DNA of 37,376 bases from a virus, in the IMG/VR virus record IMGVR_UViG_3300020473_000065, positions 1-37,376 of that record. One strand, given 5' to 3'. Below the pieces are notes generated by a model. That model was not told the DNA's origin. It searched no databases and saw nothing but the letters and a program-made list of their open reading frames with translations. The translations under genes were made by a program, and so were the position numbers. Positions 11,133 to 17,950 of this stretch are shown in pieces; position 1 is the first letter of the stretch; every line of letters begins with the position of its first letter.

Positions 11133-11136
11133 AACG

Positions 11137-11436
11137 ATGGCTTCTAAAAGTATTGAAATGACTGCTGGAAAAATAGAGAGCATGTCCTTACGAGATGGTG
11201 CTCGTGGCGTTATTCAAGTTGATTATGGGGACACTACTGTTTCTTTATATGGAAGCTTGAACGATGTAAATTACATTCTAATTGAAACTTATTCTTCAGC
11301 TTCTGCTTTAAAAGAAGTTGCACTTTGTAAATACATGGCGTTTTTTGCAGGAACTAATGCTACTAGAACTAAGGCTGAAATTGTGGGTGGTGGAAGCTTT
11401 GGCACTACTAAGGCTTACATAAACGAAACTAGATAA
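11137..11436 (+). CDS. Small putative virion protein
   Basis: This 99-aa protein has short alternating hydrophobic and polar stretches typical of a beta-sandwich (VIQVDYGDTTVSLYG; AEIVGGGSF). It follows the ejection protein after 4 bases, with GGAG about 10 bases before ATG, and its stop overlaps the next start (TAATG). I recognise no family. The position suggests a tail-end or fibre-associated component. A real gene is supported by tight packing and codon use matching its neighbours. Confidence 0.6.
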   Translation: MASKSIEMTAGKIESMSLRDGARGVIQVDYGDTTVSLYGSLNDVNYILIETYSSASALKEVALCKYMAFFAGTNATRTKAEIVGGGSFGTTKAYINETR

Positions 11437-12050
11437 TGATTTCTTCTGTAGCAAAGCCTTTAAATAATGTTTCCGTTGGAGAGCTGGGTAAACCTCGGTA
11501 CGGCTCTAAGAGTGATTCTTTAGGGAATCCTCTTGGAGTAGGTCAGTTGCTTTGCACCGGGGCTGCGGTGGCTACATCGAGTGGTGTTAATTATTTGCAA
11601 TTTAGCAACAGGCAAAGCTTTGATCTAAATGGAAATACTTATAGCCTTAGTGACCAATGGTCTTTAATAGCGTTTAGGCAAAGAGATAGTGATAATGTTC
11701 AAGATCATTTTGGAATAACTTTAAGACCAGGAGGAGCTTCATCTTCTTCTAGGCAAGATTTAGAAGATGAGTTGACTGGTACAGATTTAATAAAAACTGT
11801 AAGTTTTAAAGTTTCTGGTCGAGGTGGGACTTATTGGTACAGGCCCTATGACACTGGTTTTGGGGCTAGGAATAGCTTTTACGTTGAAGATGGGAATTCG
11901 AATAATTGGATTTTTTTTAGAATGATTGGATTGCCTTCTGAAAATGACGTTAGATTTCCTGCTTTTAAAACTGCTAGTGGTGAAAGTTTTTCGCCTTCTT
12001 TGAGTTCTGGGGATTCAGATGCCACTCTTAAAATAACTATTTACGTTTAG
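11436..12050 (+). CDS. Putative tail-end structural protein, paralogue A
   Basis: This 204-aa protein is rich in Gly, Ser, Asn and aromatic residues, with no membrane segment, and looks like an all-beta structural protein. It shares an ordered pattern with the 199-aa product at 12300-12899: a 'F-L-G-TY' core (FDLNGNTYSLSDQW against FTLSGTTYVVSSLQ) and a later 'RGGTYWYRPYD' against 'RGTETYYATSD'. The two therefore look like diverged paralogues separated by one small gene. Its place downstream of the ejection genes fits a fibre or tail-tip part. The function is inferred. Confidence 0.6.
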   Translation: MISSVAKPLNNVSVGELGKPRYGSKSDSLGNPLGVGQLLCTGAAVATSSGVNYLQFSNRQSFDLNGNTYSLSDQWSLIAFRQRDSDNVQDHFGITLRPGGASSSSRQDLEDELTGTDLIKTVSFKVSGRGGTYWYRPYDTGFGARNSFYVEDGNSNNWIFFRMIGLPSENDVRFPAFKTASGESFSPSLSSGDSDATLKITIYV

Positions 12051-12060
12051 GAATTTAAAG

Positions 12061-12300
12061 TTGCCTGTTAACAACGGAATTGAATATGAGGTTTTGGGAG
12101 AGTCTCCTGAACTTGGAATTGTTATTTATTCCGTAGAGGATAATTACAATGTTGATCTGTTTTTGTCTGCGGTTTATGACAGAGATACTTTTTGTGACAA
12201 TCTTATAGACTTCTCATTTCAGGGGAACTTCATCTCTAGCGCATTAAGCGAGAAAGAACTAATTGTAAACTTATTCGATGTATATAAGGTTCTTTTGTAA
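12061..12300 (+). CDS. Small acidic protein between tail-end paralogues
   Basis: This 79-aa acidic protein (NYNVDLFLSAVYDRDTFCDN) probably starts at TTG 12061, 10 bases after the previous stop. Its own stop TAA overlaps the ATG of the next gene (TAATG at 12298-12302), so coupling is likely. No family is recognised. It could be a small chaperone or connector for the two flanking paralogous proteins, but nothing in the sequence proves this. The start is uncertain. Confidence 0.5.
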   Translation: MPVNNGIEYEVLGESPELGIVIYSVEDNYNVDLFLSAVYDRDTFCDNLIDFSFQGNFISSALSEKELIVNLFDVYKVLL

Positions 12301-12899
12301 TGTTAAGAAACATACCCATCCAACTACAGGGATCTTGCGTTGGTCCTATAAACAAAGTCTTAAATGCAGACAATCATGATTTTATGGGGAATGCGTTAGG
12401 GCCAACAAGGCAACAGATACATGATGGAACTCATGGTGCTGTTATTTATATTGCTAATACACTTGTTCTTGGTTCTTTGATTGGTGGATTTAGTAATTTT
12501 ACATTAAGTGGCACAACTTATGTTGTTAGCAGTTTGCAGGTTGTTTATTTCACCGGATCGTTTGGTGCTTTTCCTTACGCTCTGCTTGCAACAAACACTT
12601 CCTCTTCTGAAAGCGCAACAATTTTAACGGATATTCAAAACTCTGGGCTAGATGAAACGATGGGGATTGAGTTTACTGGGTCAAGAGGCACTGAGACTTA
12701 TTATGCTACTTCAGACAATAAATGGCAGGCTTCATCTTCATACGTTGACCGTATTGCTTTGCCTTTAAAAAATTCAAATACAACTTCTGGTCTTGACGAC
12801 AACAGCTTTTTGGCATGGGAAGCTAACAGTGCATACTGGGGTCGAACTGGCTCCCATAACCAAACAGATACAACTTCTGTTGCAACGTTGCTGACTTGA
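12300..12899 (+). CDS. Putative tail-end structural protein, paralogue B
   Basis: This 199-aa protein is rich in Ser, Thr and Gly and looks all-beta. It aligns by eye with the 204-aa protein at 11436-12050 over the central 'G-TY' strand and the later 'RGT-Y' motif. No enzymatic residues or membrane segments are evident. It is the last apparent structural gene before the lysis block; the next ATG lies directly after its TGA. A role as tail fibre or tail tip is an inference from position. Confidence 0.6.
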   Translation: MLRNIPIQLQGSCVGPINKVLNADNHDFMGNALGPTRQQIHDGTHGAVIYIANTLVLGSLIGGFSNFTLSGTTYVVSSLQVVYFTGSFGAFPYALLATNTSSSESATILTDIQNSGLDETMGIEFTGSRGTETYYATSDNKWQASSSYVDRIALPLKNSNTTSGLDDNSFLAWEANSAYWGRTGSHNQTDTTSVATLLT

Positions 12900-12900
12900 T

Positions 12901-13149
12901 ATGGAAAACAACGGTCACCAGAGGGAGCTTGGGCAATTCTTTCAGGAAGTTAAAGAATTGAGACATGATTACCAAAATCTCAAGATGGTCGTTTCTGTGT
13001 TAGACGAAAATCAAAGGAATTTGGAAAGAGAGCTTATGGGTTTGCGTAGCGACTTAAAGGCTTTCCAAGCAAAAATCATGGCGATGGCTTCTGGAGCTGT
13101 TGCTGTCATTACTGCTGGTGCATGGGCAATTCAGTTGTTTTACGCATGA
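12901..13149 (+). CDS. XhlA/holin-like membrane protein
   Basis: This 82-aa protein has a charged helical region (residues about 10-58, coiled-coil pattern, 'LDENQRNLERELMGLRSDLK') and then one C-terminal hydrophobic segment (about 61-80, 'MASGAVAVITAGAWAIQLFY'). That layout matches XhlA-type haemolysin/holin accessory proteins. It opens the lysis block, and its TGA overlaps the ATG of the next gene (ATGA at 13146-13149). A holin or holin-accessory role is likely but not proven, because a 58-aa membrane protein at 13928 competes for the holin role. Confidence 0.6.
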   Translation: MENNGHQRELGQFFQEVKELRHDYQNLKMVVSVLDENQRNLERELMGLRSDLKAFQAKIMAMASGAVAVITAGAWAIQLFYA

Positions 13150-13514
13150 GAGCGAAGAATCGTTTTGAAAGAGCTACCCAAATAGTCAGGTGGCTAAAGA
13201 CCGAGTTTAAACTTGATTCTTTAAAGCGATTGGAATGGGTAGACATACTTCTTGACGATGATGGCACTTCCCAATTATGTGGTTGCGTAGAAGAAGAGTC
13301 GAATGGCAATCTCACAATCACGCTTTCTAAGCGTGCTTGTTCGACCACTCAGCTTACTATTGACACCGTGATACACGAAGCCGCCCACGCGGCTTTGTGG
13401 GACACGGGGCTTGGGATGCTTCACGGAGACAAGTTCTGGAAGCGTTACGGCAGAATGATGGACGCTTACGAGCATCATGGTTACATGGACTCGAAAGCAT
13501 TTGACCCGAAGTAG
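13146..13514 (+). CDS. SprT-like zinc metallopeptidase
   Basis: This 122-aa protein carries 'VIHEAAHAALWD' (HExxH, residues 77-81). 'HGDKFWKRYGRMMDAYEHHG' follows about 12 residues later and supplies a probable third metal ligand, as in SprT-like peptidases. ATG 13146 overlaps the upstream stop (ATGA) and is preferred to 13122. Two Cys at 45 and 47 are the only partial trace of an accessory metal site. It lies among lysis genes, so it may help cell-wall or protein breakdown at lysis. The substrate is unknown. Confidence 0.65.
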   Translation: MRAKNRFERATQIVRWLKTEFKLDSLKRLEWVDILLDDDGTSQLCGCVEEESNGNLTITLSKRACSTTQLTIDTVIHEAAHAALWDTGLGMLHGDKFWKRYGRMMDAYEHHGYMDSKAFDPK

Positions 13515-13524
13515 GGACTGAAGA

Positions 13525-13920
13525 GTGTCAGAAATTAGAAGCAGACACGGTGCGAGAGTCATTTTTAAAAGAGATGAGGAGTCGTCGGTCGGGCGTGGCG
13601 CGGTTTTGTACCGCGCTCACTTCCGCCCTGAGATCGCTCTCATACTCTATTGGGCTTCTTTTTATGCTCCCGAAGAGCTTGGCAATGAGATGTGGGTCAC
13701 TGAAGGATGGAGAAACATTAGGAATTCCAGGGACTTACACGAAGAATGCCGTGCTTTTGATTTTGATTGCACCAGAATAGAAGCGGACTCTCACAAAAAC
13801 CGTTATGAAATAGCTCGTTTGTGGGGTAGGTTTTTACAGGAAGAACTTGGACCAGATTATCAGGTAATTCTACATGGCGGAGAAGACAGTCTTCACCTCC
13901 ATGTAGAGCTTGACCCTTGA
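13525..13920 (+). CDS. M15-like peptidase, likely endolysin
   Basis: This 131-aa protein contains 'RDLHEECRAFDFD' (His72, Asp79), a variant of the SxHxxGxAxD motif. Its C-terminal 'SLHLHVELD' gives HxH (His124, His126). Together these are the zinc-binding pattern of M15/VanY-type carboxypeptidases used as phage endolysins. The canonical Ser and Gly of the first motif are changed. It has no signal peptide, so it would need a holin, and candidates flank it on both sides. GTG 13525 begins the frame. Best guess: cleaves peptidoglycan stem peptides. Confidence 0.7.
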   Translation: MSEIRSRHGARVIFKRDEESSVGRGAVLYRAHFRPEIALILYWASFYAPEELGNEMWVTEGWRNIRNSRDLHEECRAFDFDCTRIEADSHKNRYEIARLWGRFLQEELGPDYQVILHGGEDSLHLHVELDP

Positions 13921-13927
13921 GGCTTAA

Positions 13928-14104
13928 ATGGACTTCATTATTAACAACGTTGATAACTTTCTTTCGATCGCCACTCAGATCATTGGCGTCTTTGCTGTAA
14001 TTGCTTCGATGACTCCCAATGAAGTAGACAACCAAATCCTTGATAAGGTTGCAAGACTTATCAACGTCTTTGGCTTTAACTTTGGAAAAGCAAAGAATGA
14101 GTAA
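13928..14104 (+). CDS. Short single-TM holin-like protein
   Basis: This 58-aa ORF starts at ATG 13928 (MDFIINNVDNFLSIATQIIG), 7 bases after the endolysin stop, and ends at TAA 14102-14104, which overlaps the next ATG. One hydrophobic helix spans residues about 11-29. The tail 'TPNEVDNQILDKVARLINVF' and then 'GFNFGKAKNE' resembles a small membrane-protein family common in phage lysis cassettes, which has a TPxxxD turn and an NxGKAK end. Holin or antiholin is the likely role. Confidence 0.65.
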   Translation: MDFIINNVDNFLSIATQIIGVFAVIASMTPNEVDNQILDKVARLINVFGFNFGKAKNE

Positions 14105-14379
14105 TGACTGATTTTTTTGCGATCTTAATAGGAGTTTCTAGCATTGCCGTTCTGGCTTTCGGTGTTGGGTATTTCAACACTAGAATGCATACGGCTGACA
14201 AAAAGCTAAGAAAGCTAAGGAAAGATCGTGAAAAAATACTCAAGCCCCTTATGTCTTCTAGTGAGTTGTCTCAGCACGCTGCTCGTCTTATCAAGCTGCG
14301 CGAGAAGGCCCGCCGAATGCGGAATTCCAGCTCCGCCCACTGCTGCTCTAACAGAGATTGCAGAGGGGACTGTAGCTGA
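14104..14379 (+). CDS. Rz-like inner-membrane spanin
   Basis: This 91-aa protein has an N-terminal membrane anchor (residues about 3-25, 'FAILIGVSSIAVLAFGVGYF') followed by a highly charged helical periplasmic domain (KKLRKLRKDREKILK), the i-spanin layout. A second gene with a lipobox lies inside it in another frame, the classic embedded Rz/Rz1 arrangement. Its own C-terminus is Cys-rich (CCSNRDCRGDC), perhaps partly dictated by the overlapping frame. With the o-spanin it would bridge the periplasm and fuse the two membranes at lysis. Confidence 0.75.
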   Translation: MTDFFAILIGVSSIAVLAFGVGYFNTRMHTADKKLRKLRKDREKILKPLMSSSELSQHAARLIKLREKARRMRNSSSAHCCSNRDCRGDCS

Positions 14380-14443
14380 ACAAGCTCCAGGCACTGAGCT
14401 TTGGCTTCGTGAAATATTCAGGGCTTGCGAATGGACGAAATAG
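14228..14443 (+). CDS. Rz1-like outer-membrane lipoprotein spanin, embedded
   Basis: This 71-aa protein starts at GTG 14228 in the +1 frame relative to the i-spanin and extends 64 bases past its end. It has a basic start (KKYSSP), a hydrophobic core and the lipobox 'LSSC' (Cys24), then a short mature part with Pro (CGIPAPPTAA). This is the expected signal peptidase II lipoprotein. The 3' end overlaps the phosphoesterase start by 13 bases. The partial nesting within Rz and the lipobox together make the assignment strong despite its small size. Confidence 0.75.
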   Translation: MKKYSSPLCLLVSCLSTLLVLSSCARRPAECGIPAPPTAALTEIAEGTVAEQAPGTELWLREIFRACEWTK

Positions 14444-15465
14444 ACGGCAAAGAACTGGTTGCTTTACGCTATCTTCAGAGGCAAAAGGATACTGTTGCAA
14501 CTCTGAAGGCCGCTCTTTCTGAATCAGAAAAGGAAAATGAAGATCTCAGAAGACAGGTAGATTTGCTTGCCAAGCAAGGCAGTAAAAAGATACAAACGAA
14601 AAAGCTCTCTGCTCCTAAAGGCAAGAGAGCTTTTATTTTGGGGCTTACTGACAATCACTACACGCAGCAGGTTGACCCGACGTTAAGCGGAGGGGAAAAC
14701 CTGCACAATGAACAAGTGGCTGTCAGCAGGGTCAATAGTGTTATTGATCAAGCGAAAGAAATCATTGATAACGCCAAGTCTAAATACGGAGTATCTGAGG
14801 TACTTGTTTGGCTTGGTGGTGACTCAATGGTCAATGCAGACTTGCATCCGAACTTTCAAAGGCTGACTCCGTATGAGCCGCTGGAAGAGTTAGAAATCGT
14901 CTACAACATTAAGGTTGATTTATTTAAGAGGTTACAGGATGGCCCGCTTCGCCGAGTACCCTTGCGGGTACACGGCTCGCTGTCCAACCACGGTAGGGAT
15001 GGGAAGAAGGAAGAGGTTTCGGCTGAGATGGCGTACAGGAGAAGCTACGACGTAGCTCTGTACAATCAACTACAACGTAGCCTCGGGTTGCCTTTCCACA
15101 TCGAGAAGACCTACTTCGGGATTGAGACTGTTGGAGGCGTCAAGACGCTTCTCCACCACGGTCACATGATCGGCATGAAGGCTATGCCCAACACCAACTT
15201 CTACCAGCCAAATTGGACCCAGATCGGGAAGAGGCTTATCCACCCCAAACACCAAGGTACGTCTTTGATGATGATTGGGCACTGGCATACAGCGGCTGAG
15301 TATCAGAGTTCCTACTTTACTTTTGTAAGCGCAGGCTGCACCGTAGGCCAAGATGGTTATGCCTACGGGCATGGCTTCTTGCCTGAAGCGCCTAGTCAGC
15401 CTCTTGTGGAAATTGATGCGGAGCACAACAGGGTCGTCCAAGTCCACCGCATTTACGTTAAATGA
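14431..15465 (+). CDS. Calcineurin-like metallophosphoesterase
   Basis: This protein is 344 aa from ATG 14431, preferred to the TTG 6 bases earlier. Residues 10-50 form a charged coiled coil. The catalytic part has the ordered metal-binding motifs of the family: 'LTDNHY' (Asp74, His76), 'LGGDS' (Asp131), 'SLSNHGRDG' (Asn186, His187), 'LLHHGH' (His242-His245) and 'IGHWH' (His284, His286). It is thus a probable two-metal phosphodiesterase or phosphatase. The substrate cannot be told. It closes the rightward lysis block and abuts a convergent gene with no gap. The GC-richer 3' half differs in codon use from the virion genes. Confidence 0.75.
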   Translation: MDEIDGKELVALRYLQRQKDTVATLKAALSESEKENEDLRRQVDLLAKQGSKKIQTKKLSAPKGKRAFILGLTDNHYTQQVDPTLSGGENLHNEQVAVSRVNSVIDQAKEIIDNAKSKYGVSEVLVWLGGDSMVNADLHPNFQRLTPYEPLEELEIVYNIKVDLFKRLQDGPLRRVPLRVHGSLSNHGRDGKKEEVSAEMAYRRSYDVALYNQLQRSLGLPFHIEKTYFGIETVGGVKTLLHHGHMIGMKAMPNTNFYQPNWTQIGKRLIHPKHQGTSLMMIGHWHTAAEYQSSYFTFVSAGCTVGQDGYAYGHGFLPEAPSQPLVEIDAEHNRVVQVHRIYVK

Positions 15466-16125
15466 CTACTTTGCTTTAGTGTCTTTTACTTTAGACCTTG
15501 CAATACGCATTGCGCCTTCTCGGCTAAGTAACGCTCCAGTCGGGGTAAACCCTCGGACATTGCGAGTGAGTGCTTGAGCTGCGCCTAAAGATCTAAGCTT
15601 CTTTTTCTTTTTCTTGGCTTGCTTTTTTTCATGTTCTCCAACGCCAACTAAAATTCCCGCAGCAACAGCAGCAATTGGTAAAGCAAAAGCGCCAACAGTA
15701 CCTGCTCCTAATGCTGCGCCAAAAGCATAAGACCCAGTCGTAGCACCAACGGTAGCTGCTCCAGTTGCAGCTCCAGCAGTAACTGCACCGCCCGCTGCTG
15801 CTCCAGTATATTTTATTTGATCGTCTTTTGATTGAGTAATTCTTCCCTGGGGTCCGACTCTAGTGCCTGCTGATCCATACTCTTTTGTTTTATCTGCAAT
15901 TTCAAACTGTCTTTTAAGTGCTTGCCTTCTTGATCGTTCGTTGCCTAAGAATGCGAGCTCTCTTTTTTCTTTTTCAGTGAATCCAGATCCAAGACGAACT
16001 CCACCTTCGTCTCCACTTAAGACTTTGAAAAGGAAGGGATCAATCTTCCCGCCTTCAATGGATTCTTGCTGACGCTTGTATGCGTCTAAAAATCTGACCT
16101 GTTGTCGCCATGCAGGCTTTGCCAT
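15466..16125 (-). CDS. Glycine-zipper, lysine-rich protein
   Basis: This 219-aa protein uses ATG 16125 (MAKPAWRQQV) after GACGAGGT, so the longer frame from 16155 is not needed. Residues 1-105 are polar and charged. Residues 107-165 are almost all Gly, Ala, Thr and Val (repeated AxxG/GxxxG), a glycine-zipper membrane segment. They are followed by a run of Lys (KKQAKKKKKKL) and a basic tail. It could insert in membrane or bind nucleic acid. No family is recognised. It ends convergent to, and directly abutting, the phosphoesterase gene. Confidence 0.6.
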   Translation of the reverse strand: MAKPAWRQQVRFLDAYKRQQESIEGGKIDPFLFKVLSGDEGGVRLGSGFTEKEKRELAFLGNERSRRQALKRQFEIADKTKEYGSAGTRVGPQGRITQSKDDQIKYTGAAAGGAVTAGAATGAATVGATTGSYAFGAALGAGTVGAFALPIAAVAAGILVGVGEHEKKQAKKKKKKLRSLGAAQALTRNVRGFTPTGALLSREGAMRIARSKVKDTKAK

Positions 16126-16127
16126 GA

Positions 16128-16391
16128 CTACCTCGTCATTTGGATCTGATACCAATTAGCTATGGTAGATCTCATTGCTTCTATAAGCAATTTTAACTCA
16201 ATAGCGTCCTTGGTCAAAGTTGCTTGCTCGGAAGCTACTTGGCTAATTGTGGCGCTAATCAGCTTTTCTGCGGCGTCTCCGACGTTTTCGAGTTCGTACT
16301 TTTGCCCCTGAACTTCCAGAAACCAGTGGGTCGGGTGTCCGTTCTGGTACATTTGTACTGAAGGTGTGAAAGTAATCAGGTTCCTCTTCAT
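16128..16391 (-). CDS. Small hypothetical protein, overlapping upstream gene out of frame
   Basis: This 87-aa protein probably starts at ATG 16391 (MKRNLITFTPSVQMYQ), with AGG 6 bases upstream, though the frame is open back to 16439. Its sequence has natural composition, with a beta-rich first third and a helical second half (DAAEKLISATISQVASEQAT). It overlaps the 98-aa gene by 137 bases in another frame. The overlapped C-terminus of that gene ends in an unlikely Arg run, so either this is a true overlap or the junction hides a frameshift. No function recognised. Confidence 0.5.
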   Translation of the reverse strand: MKRNLITFTPSVQMYQNGHPTHWFLEVQGQKYELENVGDAAEKLISATISQVASEQATLTKDAIELKLLIEAMRSTIANWYQIQMTR

Positions 16392-16551
16392 TCCATACCT
16401 GCAAAAATCTGACCAGCACTTCAGCAGACTGAGGGCCAATTGAATTGGCAGCGTATTTATTTATTTCTTTTAAATTCCATCTATTACAGGTTTTGCCGCT
16501 TTGTTTAAAATGAACAAAGTCGTCTGTAATTTCAATCAGCACTCTCTGCAT
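16255..16551 (-). CDS. Small hypothetical protein with Arg-rich tail
   Basis: This 98-aa protein starts at ATG 16551 (MQRVLIEITDDFVHFKQ) after TAGG, preferred to the ATG at 16647. Residues 1-55 look like a normal small domain. The last 45 residues, in the region shared with the next frame, become low-complexity and end 'RTRKRRRRRRKAD'. The tail may be a real basic nucleic-acid-binding extension or only out-of-frame reading. The neighbours are a RuvC resolvase and small unknowns, so a DNA-linked role is possible. Confidence 0.45.
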   Translation of the reverse strand: MQRVLIEITDDFVHFKQSGKTCNRWNLKEINKYAANSIGPQSAEVLVRFLQVWNEEEPDYFHTFSTNVPERTPDPLVSGSSGAKVRTRKRRRRRRKAD

Positions 16552-16795
16552 GGATATACCTAGCCAGAATCCTTTCTGAGATTGTGGCCTCATCGAGAAC
16601 TCGGAGGCGATAATTCCCGGCTGTAAGATATTCGAGATCTTCGACAATCAAGCGGGAGCCGAACGGTAGCCCTTGATTGACTGGAGAAACAGCCTTGAAT
16701 TGTATTGAATTCTCTGCAATAGACAGAATTTCGATGTGAATTTCAGTCTTTCTTCGATACTCGTTTCCGATAAGTATCATGAGGAACAGAGCCAT
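16532..16795 (-). CDS. Small hypothetical protein downstream of resolvase
   Basis: This 87-aa protein is read from ATG 16795 (MALFLMILIGNEYRRKTEIH), which lies inside the 3' end of the resolvase gene. Starts further upstream (16849) or at the next ATG are also possible. A short hydrophobic N-terminus leads into a beta-rich body (IQFKAVSPVNQGLPFGSRL). It overlaps genes on both sides by 20-53 bases, which implies coupled translation in the leftward operon. No family recognised. Confidence 0.5.
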   Translation of the reverse strand: MALFLMILIGNEYRRKTEIHIEILSIAENSIQFKAVSPVNQGLPFGSRLIVEDLEYLTAGNYRLRVLDEATISERILARYIHAESAD

Positions 16796-17303
16796 TTCTT
16801 TTGAAAGCGCGGAGGGGTCCACTGCTTTCGTTAGCTTCAAAACTCTCAAGAGTTATCTCCCTGCCCAGATAAGCAATCCACATAGAGTCAGCTTCATTGT
16901 CAGTCAGCTTCCAATCTGGTTTAAACCGATTGGTAGCTGACTCAATCATTATGTCTTTCTTTGCAGCGCCTTTGCCAGTGGCAGCTTTTTTGATGGCTTG
17001 GACAGAAAGCTCTTTGCAAGGAATGCCTCTGTCGTGGCACGCCATTAGCAAGATCATTCTATACGCACCGTAAGCATGTGCAGCTTTTGTGCCAAGGTGT
17101 CGAGCTACATATTCATAAAAGACAATCGGTTTGTAAGTCTCGTATGTGTCAAAGATTTCGCAGATGTGATCCCAAAACTTTTTATATTTAAGAGGCTCTT
17201 CTTTGCCACCAAACTTAGCTTCATGCGAAAGCATGATATCTCCGTTAATAACAGAAATACCCGCTTTGGCGCCAAGATCCATACCTATGAAAATATTATA
17301 CAT
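16743..17303 (-). CDS. RuvC-like Holliday junction resolvase
   Basis: This 186-aa protein has the RNase H-fold acidic residues in order: 'FIGMDLGAKAGI' (Asp9), 'IVFYEYVARHLG' (Glu64) and 'LTDNEADSMWIA' (Asp135, Asp139), with basic 'ATGKGAAKKD' between, as in RuvC and phage resolvases. Expected role: a dimer cutting four-way junctions made by recombination or branched replicating DNA before packaging. It is co-operonic with the helicase upstream, and its start overlaps the upstream gene by 19 bases. With ERF and SSB nearby it supports recombination-dependent replication. Confidence 0.8.
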   Translation of the reverse strand: MYNIFIGMDLGAKAGISVINGDIMLSHEAKFGGKEEPLKYKKFWDHICEIFDTYETYKPIVFYEYVARHLGTKAAHAYGAYRMILLMACHDRGIPCKELSVQAIKKAATGKGAAKKDIMIESATNRFKPDWKLTDNEADSMWIAYLGREITLESFEANESSGPLRAFKRNGSVPHDTYRKRVSKKD

Positions 17304-17584
17304 AGGATTACCAGAACAATGGTTCGGATTAAACTACCAATCTCGTATCCTAAAAAGTCTCGGTAACTATCTTCAACTCGGTCAACCTGAGTCACTAACT
17401 CTAAGGCTTCATCGCCAACAAATAGCTTCAATCTATTCTCATTAGGCTTTGCATAGTAAGGCCAACCGGGAGGCCACTGGGCATGTTCCCGTCCCCAACC
17501 GACAAACGGGATGAGTCCAATAAGTATGTGGCCTATGTCTTCGTACCACTTCTTGTCTTGCATAAAACCGTAAAGATACTTCAA
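17285..17584 (-). CDS. Small membrane protein
   Basis: This 99-aa protein starts at TTG 17584, with AGGAG 7 bases upstream inside the previous gene. It has two hydrophobic stretches: a short one at residues about 18-30 (GHILIGLIPFVGWG) and a clear C-terminal membrane helix at about 82-98 (LIRTIVLVILCIIF). The middle holds 'REHAQWPPGWPYY', an aromatic/Pro motif that recalls small phage membrane proteins near lysis or replication genes. No firm family. Confidence 0.55.
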   Translation of the reverse strand: MKYLYGFMQDKKWYEDIGHILIGLIPFVGWGREHAQWPPGWPYYAKPNENRLKLFVGDEALELVTQVDRVEDSYRDFLGYEIGSLIRTIVLVILCIIFS

Positions 17585-17585
17585 T

Positions 17586-17942
17586 TTAAATCTCCTGTGT
17601 TGACATTCGCTTTTGTTGTCTGTAAACCCGCTTGAGCGGGTTTACAGACAACAACAATGCAACGGCAATTGCTATACCTGATCCAAAGTAAGGCTCTGGA
17701 AGGTACACTGGCAACTTATTTGACCAAACGCTTGGTATCTCATTACTAATAGATCTTGATCTTACTAGCAATGCGTTTGCAGGCAGTTCAATAACTGCTT
17801 GAAAACAATTTAAACAATCGTCTACGGGTTCTACCCGAATAACCCATTCCCATTCATTAGATGCGACTCGCTGGAACTGAAATTCCCAAGAGTCTACTAA
17901 TTCATGTTCTTGTTGTTGCCAGTAGATTGTTTTAAGAGGCAT
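17586..17942 (-). CDS. Fn3-like small protein with C-terminal LPEP-TM-basic tail
   Basis: This 118-aa protein starts with MPLKTIYWQQ. Residues 15-80 look like one beta-sandwich (WEFQFQRV... ALLVRSRSISNEIPSVWSN), close to a fibronectin type III pattern. It ends 'YLPEP' (81-84), a hydrophobic helix (about 86-100, GSGIAIAVALLLSV) and basic residues 104-112, the tripartite layout of PEP-CTERM sorting tails. No N-terminal signal peptide is visible, which argues against true exosortase sorting. The codons for residues near 99-111 form a perfect 19-bp inverted repeat. Confidence 0.5.
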   Translation of the reverse strand: MPLKTIYWQQQEHELVDSWEFQFQRVASNEWEWVIRVEPVDDCLNCFQAVIELPANALLVRSRSISNEIPSVWSNKLPVYLPEPYFGSGIAIAVALLLSVNPLKRVYRQQKRMSTQEI

Positions 17943-17950
17943 AATAAACC

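Noticed and set aside
17613-17654. Rho-independent terminator at the 19-bp palindrome
   Set aside because: No T-run follows on either strand and it lies within codons of a gene that continues through it.
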